A stretch of 64,000 nucleotides of DNA, from the NCBI RefSeq assembly GCF_014641075.1, contig NZ_BMHP01000002.1, positions 992,001-1,056,000 of the forward strand. The letters are read 5' to 3'. The position numbers and the translations under genes were made by a program. The notes under the pieces are model-generated. The model searched no databases and was not told the DNA's origin. It worked only from the letters and a program-made list of their open reading frames with translations. Within the stretch, counting starts at the first letter, position 1; each line of letters opens with the position of its first letter. The stretch is from Paenibacillus nasutitermitis (GTDB taxonomy: Bacteria; Bacillota; Bacilli; Paenibacillales; Paenibacillaceae). Below are positions 56,030 to 63,443 of this stretch, piece after piece.

Positions 56030-56116
56030 CAGCCCCTTGGCATCTGTTGTTTTCCCACGGGACTATTATGTCCAATAACTGGAAAGTCAAACAGATAACC
56101 TTCAGCCTCTCTCGTC

Positions 56117-56278
56117 CTATTTGGGCCGGACTTCTTTGGGAAGCTTTCTTCTCCAGACATAAAGTTCATCGTAACGGAACGAGTCATGGATCACCATTTT
56201 GGCTGTGAGTGCGATTACAATGCCGACAAACCCAAATAATCCAATCAGCCAGACAACCAGCTCGGCTGCTTCTTTCAT
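56117..56278 (-). CDS. 53-residue membrane protein, unknown
   Basis: MKEAAELVVWLIGLFGFVGI, a single helix, then a cytoplasmic tail HDSFRYDELYVWRRKLPKEV. ATG 56278 has AAAGAGGCGG seven nt upstream. The frame is clean and ends in TAG. Family not recognised; plausible as a real small gene because of the start region and composition. Confidence 0.6.
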   Translation of the reverse strand: MKEAAELVVWLIGLFGFVGIVIALTAKMVIHDSFRYDELYVWRRKLPKEVRPK

Positions 56279-56473
56279 ATCGTAACCGCCTCTTTCATCT
56301 CATTACTGGCAAGGTTCTTTAAAGAAACGATATGCAGCAGTCGCCTGGAATAGTCGCGAAAAATAATAAAGAATCGTGAGATGCAAAATCTCCCACGAAT
56401 CCTTACACATATTCTTCAGGTGGTTATGATGAGTCAAAGCGGTGTTTGCATCCATTTGAAAGGGGATTATCCC

Positions 56474-56687
56474 ATGAATAATAAATTGCTGCTGATCGCA
56501 GGAGTCGGCCTATTATTATCGGATTGTTCTGGGCTTTTCTGGGCCGATATATCAACCTGGGGCGCTTACCGGGAGATGTTGCCGTAGAAAAAGGAAATGT
56601 CATATTTTATTTTCAATCGTCACCTGTATTGCAGTACGCGTTGTTTTGACGTTAATCTCCTACATCGTGCGCTGGTTCAGCAAATAG
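56474..56687 (+). pseudogene. DUF2905 family membrane protein, two frameshifts
   Basis: Reading across three frames gives MNNKLLLIAGVGLL (frame from 56474), then GLFWAFLGRYINLGRLPGDV and AVEKGNVIFYF (frame from 56521), then SIVTCIAVRVVLTLISYIV and RWFSK ending at TAG 56685-56687. Together this is a full DUF2905 protein of about 70 residues. The breaks are one-base losses near 56516-56520 (in CTATTATTATC) and 56607-56613 (in a T-rich run). A good ribosome site (AAAGGGG, 8 nt) remains. It is either a recent pseudogene or carries two sequencing errors. Confidence 0.8.
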
Positions 56688-56869
56688 CCCGAACTGTGCC
56701 CTCACCTTATCAAGATGAATCTGCGTTCGACCGCCCCATCGATCCGCACCACCACTACCGGTAAGTGGCAGCTATCGCCCTTCCTTCCCCCTGAAAGCAT
56801 ATTTGTCCAGACACTTCCTACCATCCATTCATAGAATATATCATTCCAAAAGAAAGGGTGATAGATTTG

Positions 56870-57235
56870 GCAAACACAGACGTAAGGCTTCAAATTTTCT
56901 CCGGTAATAATTTTACAAATCGGCGGATTGTTTTTAGACGGGGAGGAGTTGCAATTCGAGATTTGGGGGCATTTCGTTTTGATAACATTCTTTCCAGTTT
57001 CCGTCTAAGAAATGTTTCCACCACAAATTCTGTGACACTCGTTTTGTTTTCACGAATTAATTTCCAGGGATCCGTTCGTGTATTCCGTGGGGCACAAAAC
57101 GTGTCGAATTTAGGTAACTATAACAATGTATCTTCTTCTTTAATAGTAGTAGGACGCAATCTTACCAATTCCCAAATTCAACAGATTCAAAATACCGGCA
57201 ATCCTCCTCGTGATATTTTAGTTATCAGACAATAA
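56870..57235 (+). CDS. Beta/gamma-crystallin-like protein
   Basis: 121 residues made of two similar Greek-key motifs: VRLQIFSGNNFTNRRIVFR with DLGAFRFDNILSSFRL, and VTLVLFSRINFQGSVRVFRG with NLGNYNNVSSSLIV. This resembles the beta/gamma-crystallin fold, often calcium-binding in microbes. No signal peptide. TTG 56870 follows AAAGGGTG at 6 nt. Much richer in A+T than the flanking genes, which suggests transfer. Function unknown. Confidence 0.65.
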   Translation, partial: ANTDVRLQIFSGNNFTNRRIVFRRGGVAIRDLGAFRFDNILSSFRLRNVSTTNSVTLVLFSRINFQGSVRVFRGAQNVSNLGNYNNVSSSLIVVGRNLTNSQIQQIQNTGNPPRDILVIRQ

Positions 57236-57250
57236 AAAAAAGGCTGAATT

Positions 57251-57277
57251 GGCACAGGCCTGTGCCTATTTTTTTTA
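57251..57277 (+). terminator. Terminator of the crystallin-like gene
   Basis: The 16-bp palindrome GGCACAGGCCTGTGCC followed by TATTTTTTTT. Confidence 0.85.
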
Positions 57278-57288
57278 TAGTTTTCCTA

Positions 57289-57660
57289 CTATTTCCGCCA
57301 AAAAGTAGAACAGTCTGCTTTATCCATAATATTAAACTCGATCATTTTTTCAAGTAAGGAGAAATCAACCGGACCATTCCACGGGATGCGGACCAGCTGC
57401 TTGGTATGAGCATAGCCAGCCTTCACAATTTCATCTGAAAAATGAATAATCCCAGCGCTTTCAGGGGCAACAGCCATATGATCTTTGGCTACGCTAAATC
57501 CAAGAATATAGGTGTCATGATCGGTAAACATAGGCTGATTCCATGCAATTTTTGGCATTAAATTTGGAAATTTCATCATTACCCAATCCAATACCTCTTC
57601 CGTTCGAGCCCGATGTTGCGGGTTAGCAATACGCGATAAATATTCTGCAAAAACTTCCAT
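57289..57660 (-). CDS. DUF1801 family (iron-chaperone-like) protein
   Basis: 123 residues, cytoplasmic. Pattern of the YdhG/DUF1801 fold: RARTEEVLDWVMMKFPNLMP, KIAWNQPMF, YILGFSVAKDHMAVAPES, and VRIPWNGPVDFSLLEKMIEF. ATG 57660 follows AGGAGGGG. The iron-chaperone label is a family name; a role in iron handling is not shown here. Confidence 0.8.
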   Translation of the reverse strand: MEVFAEYLSRIANPQHRARTEEVLDWVMMKFPNLMPKIAWNQPMFTDHDTYILGFSVAKDHMAVAPESAGIIHFSDEIVKAGYAHTKQLVRIPWNGPVDFSLLEKMIEFNIMDKADCSTFWRK

Positions 57661-57784
57661 GTTACCCCTCCTGAAATCGTTTATGTGTTCTTCATATTCC
57701 TGTTCATTTTAACACCAAAATCACGATTCGTATCACCTGTCAAATAAATGATGCCAATACTAAGGGTTTTGATGTTTAAAATTA

Positions 57785-57829
57785 TGGTGATCTGAACAGG
57801 GTTCGAACCTGTTAACCCCGCCCTGTCAA
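57785..57829 (-). pseudogene. 3' half of a disrupted tRNA-Val(GAC) gene
   Basis: Minus strand from TTGACAG (anticodon loop, anticodon GAC) through GGCGG, a variable loop, a perfect T-arm ACAGG-TTCGAAC-CCTGT, acceptor strand TCAGATC, A and encoded CCA. The acceptor strand pairs (one U-G) with GATTTGA of the 5' half at 58910-58916. The preceding anticodon-stem strand is replaced by recombinase gene sequence. Confidence 0.85.
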
Positions 57830-58523
57830 TATGGCGATATATCACTATCTCTAGTTTCACTAGTAAGACCGCGCTTGAAATCCCCTAAAATGATCCTGAA
57901 ATTGACTTCGATACTATCTTTGCTAATCATAACAGTCTCAAGCAAACTTCCTAGCATAACTTTCTTTTTATCGGTGGATGCGTTTTTATAAGTTTCCCTC
58001 CAAACAGGTATAATTTTTTGTAACTCTTCTGCATCATTAATTTCAACTTTTTTTGAATTTAATTTAATCTCCAATTGTTCAATTTCTGATTTCAAAGAAG
58101 CGATCTCATCTTTTTTAACTCCCACCAGCTCATTCAAATATTCGGGAGAAAACGGACTCTTTCCCAAATAGACTTTGGGACCTCCGCAGAAAGTGTTGAC
58201 AACTCACTATAAAATTCTTCAATTTTATTTTGCAATGTTTTGAGAATTTTCTCATCGGCACGTATATTTTTTTCTTTAAAATCTTCAATTTGAACTGTGA
58301 AATCACGCTGTTCTAAATCGTCAAGATATGCATCTAGCCTTTTCAAAACTATACTTTCGATTCTTGGCGCTGCGAATGTTCCCTGCCCAACACAATCTGA
58401 CTTCCCCTGCCATTTATTTGAGCATCTGTAACTTGGCGAAGATCCATACTTTTTAATTTTATTAACAAAAGAAGTAGAAACATTAAACTTTATATTGAAA
58501 ACTGTAAAATCCATATGCAACAA
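57826..58523 (-). pseudogene. C-terminal remnant of a large serine recombinase, frameshifted
   Basis: Two overlapping minus frames. The first (58523-58134) has the end of the zinc-ribbon (YRCSNKWQGKSDCVGQGTF), APRIESIVLKRLDAYLDDLE and coiled-coil sequence. The second (58167-57826) continues EYLNELVGVKKDEIASLKSE into the C-terminal coiled coil and ends FRIILGDFKRGLTSE... The catalytic N-terminal domain is gone, and a frameshift sits near 58150. The stop TGA (57828-57826) lies inside the anticodon loop of the tRNA 3' half. Remnant of an integrated element. Confidence 0.8.
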
Positions 58524-58620
58524 GAGGGTTTAGAACCTATGACAATGTATTGCCTGAGTAAATAACTTTAAATAAGACTTGCATAACTGCCCATAAATAT
58601 GATAAGATAATTTTTGTTCT

Positions 58621-58695
58621 AGTCCGATAGCTCAGCGGGAGAGCACTACCTTGACAGGGTAGGGGTCATGGGTTCAATCCCCATTCGGACTACCA
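58621..58695 (+). tRNA. tRNA-Val (anticodon GAC), CCA encoded
   Basis: Acceptor AGTCCGA / TCGGACT, D-arm GCTC-AGCGGGA-GAGC, anticodon arm CTACC-TTGACAG-GGTAG, T-arm ATGGG-TTCAATC-CCCAT, discriminator A and CCA. All stems pair. It lies within the segment separating the two halves of another tRNA-Val(GAC), on the opposite strand, and differs from it in acceptor and T-arm. Confidence 0.95.
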
Positions 58696-58722
58696 TTATT
58701 TTATAAATTGAGTGCATTAATT

Positions 58723-58758
58723 AAGATAACTGCTGACTGGTAGTTGTCTTTTATTTTT
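58723..58758 (+). terminator. Terminator after tRNA-Val
   Basis: AAGATAACT pairs with AGTTGTCTT (one G-T pair) followed by TTATTTTT. Confidence 0.75.
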
Positions 58759-58793
58759 AATGTTTATTATTTAATAAATCGACTGGACTTAAA

Positions 58794-58830
58794 AAGACAA
58801 CCGCTATTTGGCAGTTGTCTTTATTTTTTG
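58794..58830 (+). terminator. Second terminator after tRNA-Val, similar to the first
   Basis: AAGACAAC pairs with GTTGTCTT, followed by TATTTTTT. The 3' arm repeats that of the terminator at 58723, so the two may be a duplication. The rest of 58696-59067 shows no gene apart from the tRNA 5' half. Confidence 0.75.
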
Positions 58831-58888
58831 TATGTTATTTATAATAAGCTGTGCAGAGATCCCTTTTCTTACCTGCGTAATTAGTGAT

Positions 58889-58916
58889 GGTACTCTCCCA
58901 GCTGAGCTATCAAATC
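58889..58916 (-). pseudogene. 5' half of a disrupted tRNA-Val(GAC) gene
   Basis: Minus strand: acceptor GATTTGA, TA, D-arm GCTC-AGCTGGGA-GAGT, A, then CC of the anticodon stem, after which tRNA sequence stops (next bases ATCACTAATTACG). Its acceptor strand matches TCAGATC of the 3' half at 57785-57829. Confidence 0.85.
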
Positions 58917-59067
58917 AAGAGATAATGTCGTTCAATGAAAAAAATTTTTATATCAAAATCGAAAAACGAAGTCAACATATATTTTCCTTTATTGCATGGG
59001 CATGATCGCTATGCTTGTCTCATGCATGTAATAGTATCCATATAAAGGAGGGAGGCATCAACGGATC

Positions 59068-59222
59068 ATGATTCCTCTGATCATTTTTCAAATTGCCCTG
59101 ATTATCATTATCGTCCGTTCCATATATTTTCTAGCGGGCTTATCAATCTGCCGGCCAAACGATGGCTCGTTATTCTCTTCCATCTGTCGATTGCCATTGT
59201 CTGTCTACAGTTTCTATTGTAA
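59068..59222 (+). pseudogene. Possible frameshifted small membrane protein
   Basis: ATG 59068, behind GGAGGGAGG, opens MIPLIIFQIALIIIIVRSIY and FLAG. A one-base shift near 59133 then gives LINLPAKRWLVILFHLSIAI and VCLQFLL before TAA at 59220-59222. The composite is a typical two-helix small membrane protein of about 51 residues; the unshifted frame turns polar and Cys-rich. No family recognised. Confidence 0.35.
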
Positions 59223-59438
59223 ATGTTAAAAGAGCGGGATAACCTAACGATACTTTCAAGCCAATCTTCAGCCTGTACCTGCCCTGGCAGTAAGTATGAC
59301 TCCCCGCCCAAGGGGCCACTCGAAATTCGAGTGGTCTTATTGACATGAAAAAATGAATCTTTCCGCCGGGCTGCCCACCACCTATATGGCTATGCCATAG
59401 AAGGAGTGTGCAAACGTTGGACAATCCGAACGGCCGAT

Positions 59439-59759
59439 TTATTCGATTTTCACGTTTTTAAATACATTATCCAGCTTTTCATTCAGCTTCAGACGCTTTT
59501 TCAAAGGAATCTTAATATCTCTCCCGAGCTCCTTGAAAAAAGTCTCTACATCGCAGTTTACATTGCTGAGCAGAACAACCAATGTCCCATCCGCAATGAT
59601 ATTGCTGTTGTCTTCGCTAGGTACCACAACATCAACCGTGTACTTCTTGGTTAACGTATTGCTGTAACGGGCGAATATCTCAATTAATTCCTCATTATCG
59701 AAATTTTCAATTGCTGCTTGACCTTTTGCGGTGAAATTTAAATTTACTCTCACGTTCAC
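59439..59759 (-). CDS. Hypothetical protein
   Basis: 106 residues, no signal or membrane segment, Lys-rich C-terminus (PLKKRLKLNEKLDNVFKN). N-terminal MNVRVNLNFTAKGQAAIENF and the central VVVPSEDNSNIIADGTLVVL look like a compact mixed alpha/beta domain. Start GTG 59759 or GTG 59753, behind AAGGGG. Not recognised. Sits alone between the degraded patch and the SLH gene. Confidence 0.6.
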   Translation of the reverse strand: MNVRVNLNFTAKGQAAIENFDNEELIEIFARYSNTLTKKYTVDVVVPSEDNSNIIADGTLVVLLSNVNCDVETFFKELGRDIKIPLKKRLKLNEKLDNVFKNVKIE

Positions 59760-60000
59760 TTTACCCCTTTTCTTTGAACCCTTTATTATCGTCGCTGGTC
59801 CATCCTTGTTGATCTCATGGTTCCTGAAGAGAAAAGCTAATATGTCAACTCTCTAATCATAGCACAAAATACCCCTGTTCATCGAGAAATATCTTAAGAA
59901 AAACAGCTGGTGAATATTTCAGTTGTAACATTCCACTACTTTTTGCCGTCTATGAATACGAACAGGTTGAAAACCAAAAATAACCAAGAGGTGATCTGTC

Positions 60001-60999
60001 ATGAAAAAAAGTTTGCTGACGCTATCTGTGCTTGTGCTGCTATTTGTCGCAGCTCAAACTGTCTGGGCCTTCCCAGATACGAAAAATGATCCAAACGCAT
60101 CTAAAATTGCCGATCTTCAAACCAAAGGCATAGTGAAAGGCGACAAGGACGGATTGTTTAAACCCGAAGATAAATTGACCTATGCGGCGGGAATATCCAT
60201 TATTGTCGGCGGGCTGGATCTTAATTTGGATACCATCGATTTCATTAAAGAGCCCAAGGCAAGTGATTATTTCACCAAAATAAAAGACGATGCCTGGTAT
60301 TCAGATGCATTCGTTATCTCGCAATACAACGACCTTAACGTTCCCAAGGATGTTGATCCAGCCGCTGCCATGACACGCGAAGAGTTCGCTTACTACTTGT
60401 TCCAGGGAGTCCAGAAGAAAGGCGATTATGCCTTTATCGATATCTATATGCTTATAAATGATGAGGCGGACGTAAACAAAACCTACATGAACAATATTCA
60501 AAGGCTGCTGATCTCCAAAATCGTAACACTGGACAGCAAGCAAAATTTTTATCCAACAAAAGAGATCACACGGGGTACTGCGGCAGGCTGGCTGTTCGAT
60601 GCCATCAAATTCGTTGAAACAGCAGAACCGGTTCCCGGCGAAACGCCTGTTCCTTCACCGCTTAGCGAACTGACCATTGCGTCCAAAGCTGTAAATGACA
60701 ATGTCAATGAAGTAACGGTTTCGGCAACAGTGCCTCACCCTGGATACGGCCTGAAGATTGCCTCCATCTCCTTCGACGGGGACAAAGCCATTCTTCATGT
60801 AGAAGCCGTCTATCCTGAAGAAGATAAAATGTACCCACAGGTCATCACGGAAGTGAAAGCCGTTACTTATGTATCGGCAGCCTATACATCTGTCCTTGGA
60901 GAGGAAGCCGGTTCATTAGGCGGTTCAGACGCTTCGGATTCCTCCACAGATATTCAGGCTGAATCCCCGACGGAGAGCCCGGCTAATCCGGTTCAGTAA
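60001..60999 (+). CDS. S-layer homology (SLH) domain protein
   Basis: 332 residues, secreted. Signal peptide (1-23, ending VWAF). SLH-type repeats over about 24-205: SKIADLQTKGIVKGDKDGLF-KPEDKLTYAAG, DAWYSDAFVISQYNDLNVPK with AAMTREEFAYYLF, and LLISKIVTLDSKQNFYPTKE ITRGTAAGWL. A beta-rich domain follows (about 220-290), then a Ser/Asp/Pro-rich tail. ATG 60001 follows AAGAGGTG. Probably bound to cell-wall polymer; function of the C-terminal part unknown. Confidence 0.85.
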   Translation: MKKSLLTLSVLVLLFVAAQTVWAFPDTKNDPNASKIADLQTKGIVKGDKDGLFKPEDKLTYAAGISIIVGGLDLNLDTIDFIKEPKASDYFTKIKDDAWYSDAFVISQYNDLNVPKDVDPAAAMTREEFAYYLFQGVQKKGDYAFIDIYMLINDEADVNKTYMNNIQRLLISKIVTLDSKQNFYPTKEITRGTAAGWLFDAIKFVETAEPVPGETPVPSPLSELTIASKAVNDNVNEVTVSATVPHPGYGLKIASISFDGDKAILHVEAVYPEEDKMYPQVITEVKAVTYVSAAYTSVLGEEAGSLGGSDASDSSTDIQAESPTESPANPVQ

Positions 61000-61027
61000 T
61001 GAATGATTGACTTAACATTTCTCTCAT

Positions 61028-61079
61028 GAAAAAGGAGCCCCATGCGACTTTGAAGCAAAGTCGCATGGGACTCCTTTTC
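61028..61079. terminator. Bidirectional terminator
   Basis: AAAAAGGAG ... CCCATGCGACTTTG pairs with CAAAGTCGCATGGG ... CTCCTTTT, an almost perfect 23-bp stem, between the SLH gene and the SPL-family gene. Confidence 0.88.
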
Positions 61080-61105
61080 TTTGTTTAAGATACGGCAAAA
61101 GGTTC

Positions 61106-61924
61106 CTAGGGCATGAAACCTTCATGACCGAAATAAACGGTGCCTGGCTTCATAAGCATACTTAGCTCCCCAGTGAACCGGTCCGCAGTCTGCTCATCAT
61201 AGAGTTCTTCAAGACCCAGATTCCGGTATTGCTCCCTCATGCCAAGCTGTGCGGATCGTTTGCCTTTGCTGCCATCCCCGCGGAAAAAATCATCGACAAC
61301 CACTCGTTCCACAGCTTCCGCAAGCTTAGCGGTAAAATGCTCGGAGCAAGGCAGAAGCGGCGATACGGCCGCTTGTACCGGGATGCCATATTCTCTCAGC
61401 TCGCGGATTGCGCGCCATCTGGATGCCAGTGGAGGGGCTTTGGGGGTCAACTGCTTGCGAATGTCCTCCAGGTCCGTTTCAATCGTCATGCTGACACGGA
61501 CACGGCTGCCCAGCCGTGCCAGCAGCTCCATATCCCGAACCACCAGCGGGCTCCGGGTCTGTACCAGCACAAAAGCAGGCGGCTGCTCCGCCATCACCTC
61601 CAGCACAGCCCTGGTCCGCTCCGCTGCGTATTCGGCCGGCTGATAGGGATCGGTCGCTGAGGACATAAAGACGGTGACCGGCCCCTTCTTCAGCGCTTTT
61701 CCCCATTCCTTGCGAAAATCCTCTCCGTCAAAGCTCTTCGGATCTACCCATTCTCCCCATTCTTCATTTCGGAACATGGCAATAGGCATACGCCTGACGT
61801 AGCAGTATGAACATCCGAAGGAACAGCCTGTATAAGGGTTTAGCGTGTAGGTATAACCGGTCAAATACCCTGAGGCCGGATTAAGCAGCCGCGGCACACG
61901 TTTTCTCGGTTCAGCCGGCGTCAT
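61106..61924 (-). CDS. SPL family radical SAM protein
   Basis: 272 residues. The 4Fe-4S motif is CSFGCSYCYVRRMP (C-x3-C-x2-C) at about residues 34-41, as in spore photoproduct lyase relatives. LNPYTGCSFGCSYCYV and MSSATDPYQPAEYAAERTRA are typical of the Rv2578c/SplB-like group, whose function is not settled. ATG 61924 starts 2 nt after the ung stop, with AGGA upstream, so the pair is an operon. Distinct from splB at 21892. Confidence 0.87.
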   Translation of the reverse strand: MTPAEPRKRVPRLLNPASGYLTGYTYTLNPYTGCSFGCSYCYVRRMPIAMFRNEEWGEWVDPKSFDGEDFRKEWGKALKKGPVTVFMSSATDPYQPAEYAAERTRAVLEVMAEQPPAFVLVQTRSPLVVRDMELLARLGSRVRVSMTIETDLEDIRKQLTPKAPPLASRWRAIRELREYGIPVQAAVSPLLPCSEHFTAKLAEAVERVVVDDFFRGDGSKGKRSAQLGMREQYRNLGLEELYDEQTADRFTGELSMLMKPGTVYFGHEGFMP

Positions 61925-61926
61925 CG

Positions 61927-62634
61927 CTATTCCTGATCCGCAGCGGATTCCAGCTCCGCCAGTGAAGGCAGGCACCAGTCGATCTCCGGACGTCCATTGC
62001 TGCGTAGAAATGTATTCGCGCGCGAGAAAGGACGGCTGCCAAAAAAGCCCCGATGGGCAGCAAACGGGCTTGGATGAGCAGAAGCGATCGTCGCATGTTT
62101 GTCTGAGTCAATCGCCCCTGCTTTCTCCTGGGCATGTTTGCCCCATAGAATAAACACAACCGGCGTCTCCCGTTTGTTTAAGGCTGCGATAATCGCATCA
62201 GTAAACCGCTCCCAGCCAAGTCCCTGGTGCGATGCCGCAGCGCCTGCCTGAACGGTGAGCACATTATTCAGCAGCAGCACCCCCTGCTTGGCCCATGAGA
62301 CCAGATGGCCATGATCGGGAATGGGGCATCCCACATCATCACGCAGCTCCTTGAAAATATTTTGCAGCGAAGGCGGGGCCTTCACCCCGGGTTGTACAGA
62401 AAAGCTCAGCCCATGGGCTTGTCCCGGTCCGTGGTAGGGATCCTGTCCCAGAATGACGACACTCGTCTTCTCATATGAGGTATAATGCAGCGCATTGAAG
62501 ATATCATGCATACCCGGATAAATGGTTTCCCCGCGGTATTTCTCCGCGAGCTGCGCACGAAGCTCCTTGTAATAAGGCAGCTCCAGCTCTTGATCCAAGA
62601 TGGCAGCCCAATCATTTTTGAATATTGCAGCCAA
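61927..62634 (-). CDS. ung: Uracil-DNA glycosylase
   Basis: Removes uracil from DNA (family 1). 235 residues. Catalytic water-activating motif [20 protein letters not shown] with Asp, and the His loop [21 protein letters not shown] start at 62634 with GGGAGG at 7 nt. Upstream partner of the SPL-family gene. Confidence 0.96.
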   Translation of the reverse strand: MAAIFKNDWAAILDQELELPYYKELRAQLAEKYRGETIYPGMHDIFNALHYTSYEKTSVVILGQDPYHGPGQAHGLSFSVQPGVKAPPSLQNIFKELRDDVGCPIPDHGHLVSWAKQGVLLLNNVLTVQAGAAASHQGLGWERFTDAIIAALNKRETPVVFILWGKHAQEKAGAIDSDKHATIASAHPSPFAAHRGFFGSRPFSRANTFLRSNGRPEIDWCLPSLAELESAADQE

Positions 62635-62779
62635 TTGAATTCCTCCCTAAAAGAAATTAAAAAAAACACCTCATCGAACCCCCATCTGCTGACGAGGATC
62701 ACGGCTATGAGGTGCTCTTTCCTTCCGAGCGTTCAGCGAACGGGATCGGTATGTATGCAAGAGTCTTATGAGTACAACT

Positions 62780-62868
62780 TGGTGCCGAGGACGGGAATCG
62801 AACCCGTACGGTGGTCACCCACCGCAGGATTTTAAGTCCTGTGCGTCTGCCAGTTCCGCCACCCCGGC
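62780..62868 (-). tRNA. tRNA-Leu (anticodon TAA), CCA encoded
   Basis: 89 nt with a long variable arm. Acceptor GCCGGGG / CCTCGGC, with one G-T pair, anticodon loop ACTTAAAAT with TAA, T-arm ACGGG-TTCGATT-CCCGT, A and CCA. Confidence 0.96.
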
Positions 62869-62890
62869 ATGGTAAGTGACGTGTATGTGA

Positions 62891-62967
62891 TGGTGGGCCC
62901 TGAGGGACTCGAACCCCCGACCAATCGGTTATGAGCCGACCGCTCTAACCAGCTGAGCTAAGGGCCC
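62891..62967 (-). tRNA. tRNA-Ile (anticodon CAT, lysidine type), CCA encoded
   Basis: 77 nt. Acceptor GGGCCCT / AGGGCCC, anticodon loop CTCATAA, T-arm GGGGG-TTCGAGT-CCCTC. The CTCATAA loop and GGCTC stem are those of the CAT tRNA that TilS converts to read AUA; an elongator Met reading is the alternative. Confidence 0.9.
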
Positions 62968-62988
62968 TTAAGATAATAATCGAAAGGT

Positions 62989-63065
<77 letters not shown>

Positions 63066-63162
63066 AAAGTACCATTTTCACAACAACGTCATTTCAATGG
63101 CGACAAGATATAATATACAACACATTCCAATATTAAGTCAAGATAATTTTTTCAGCTGATGC

Positions 63163-63327
63163 TTAAGGAATATAGCGTACACCGAATCGTCCCTTTTTTG
63201 ATTGGAAGACTTCAATTTCCCGAGGACACTCATAGCCGTAAATCCACCAGTCATTCTCCATACGGCTTACCAGACAACCCGCTTGAAACTTCGTTTCATA
63301 CAACCGGACCCAATAGATCCATCGCAT
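63163..63327 (-). CDS. 54-residue hypothetical protein
   Basis: MRWIYWVRLYETKFQAGCLV, then ENDWWIYGYECPREIEVFQS and KKGRFGVRYIP. Rich in Trp, Tyr and Arg, no membrane segment. ATG 63327 follows GGGAGG at 9 nt. Family not recognised. Confidence 0.62.
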   Translation of the reverse strand: MRWIYWVRLYETKFQAGCLVSRMENDWWIYGYECPREIEVFQSKKGRFGVRYIP

Positions 63328-63399
63328 GAAAATCAACCTCCCTGACCATTTTTTCCATAGATTGCCCAGGAGCAGGTCAAGCTAGCCTCCCTTTTGCGT

Positions 63400-63433
63400 A
63401 AAAAAAAAACTGCCGCACTCATTTGTGCGGCAG
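63400..63433 (-). terminator. Terminator of the right-edge binding-protein gene
   Basis: CTGCCGCAC / GTGCGGCAG with a six-base loop, followed by ten A on the plus strand, that is ten T in the minus transcript. Lies 11 nt after the stop. Confidence 0.92.
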
Positions 63434-63443
63434 CATAAGAGGT

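Noticed and set aside
57785..58916. tRNA halves as attL and attR direct repeats of an intact element
   Set aside because: They are different halves of one gene in the same orientation, not duplicated ends, so this is a disruption rather than a standard tRNA att duplication.
58808..59005. 65-codon plus frame
   Set aside because: It runs through the tRNA 5' half and has no ribosome site; chance frame in AT-rich DNA.
62485..62835. 116-codon plus frame at ung and tRNA-Leu
   Set aside because: It overlaps ung on the other strand and runs into a tRNA gene.
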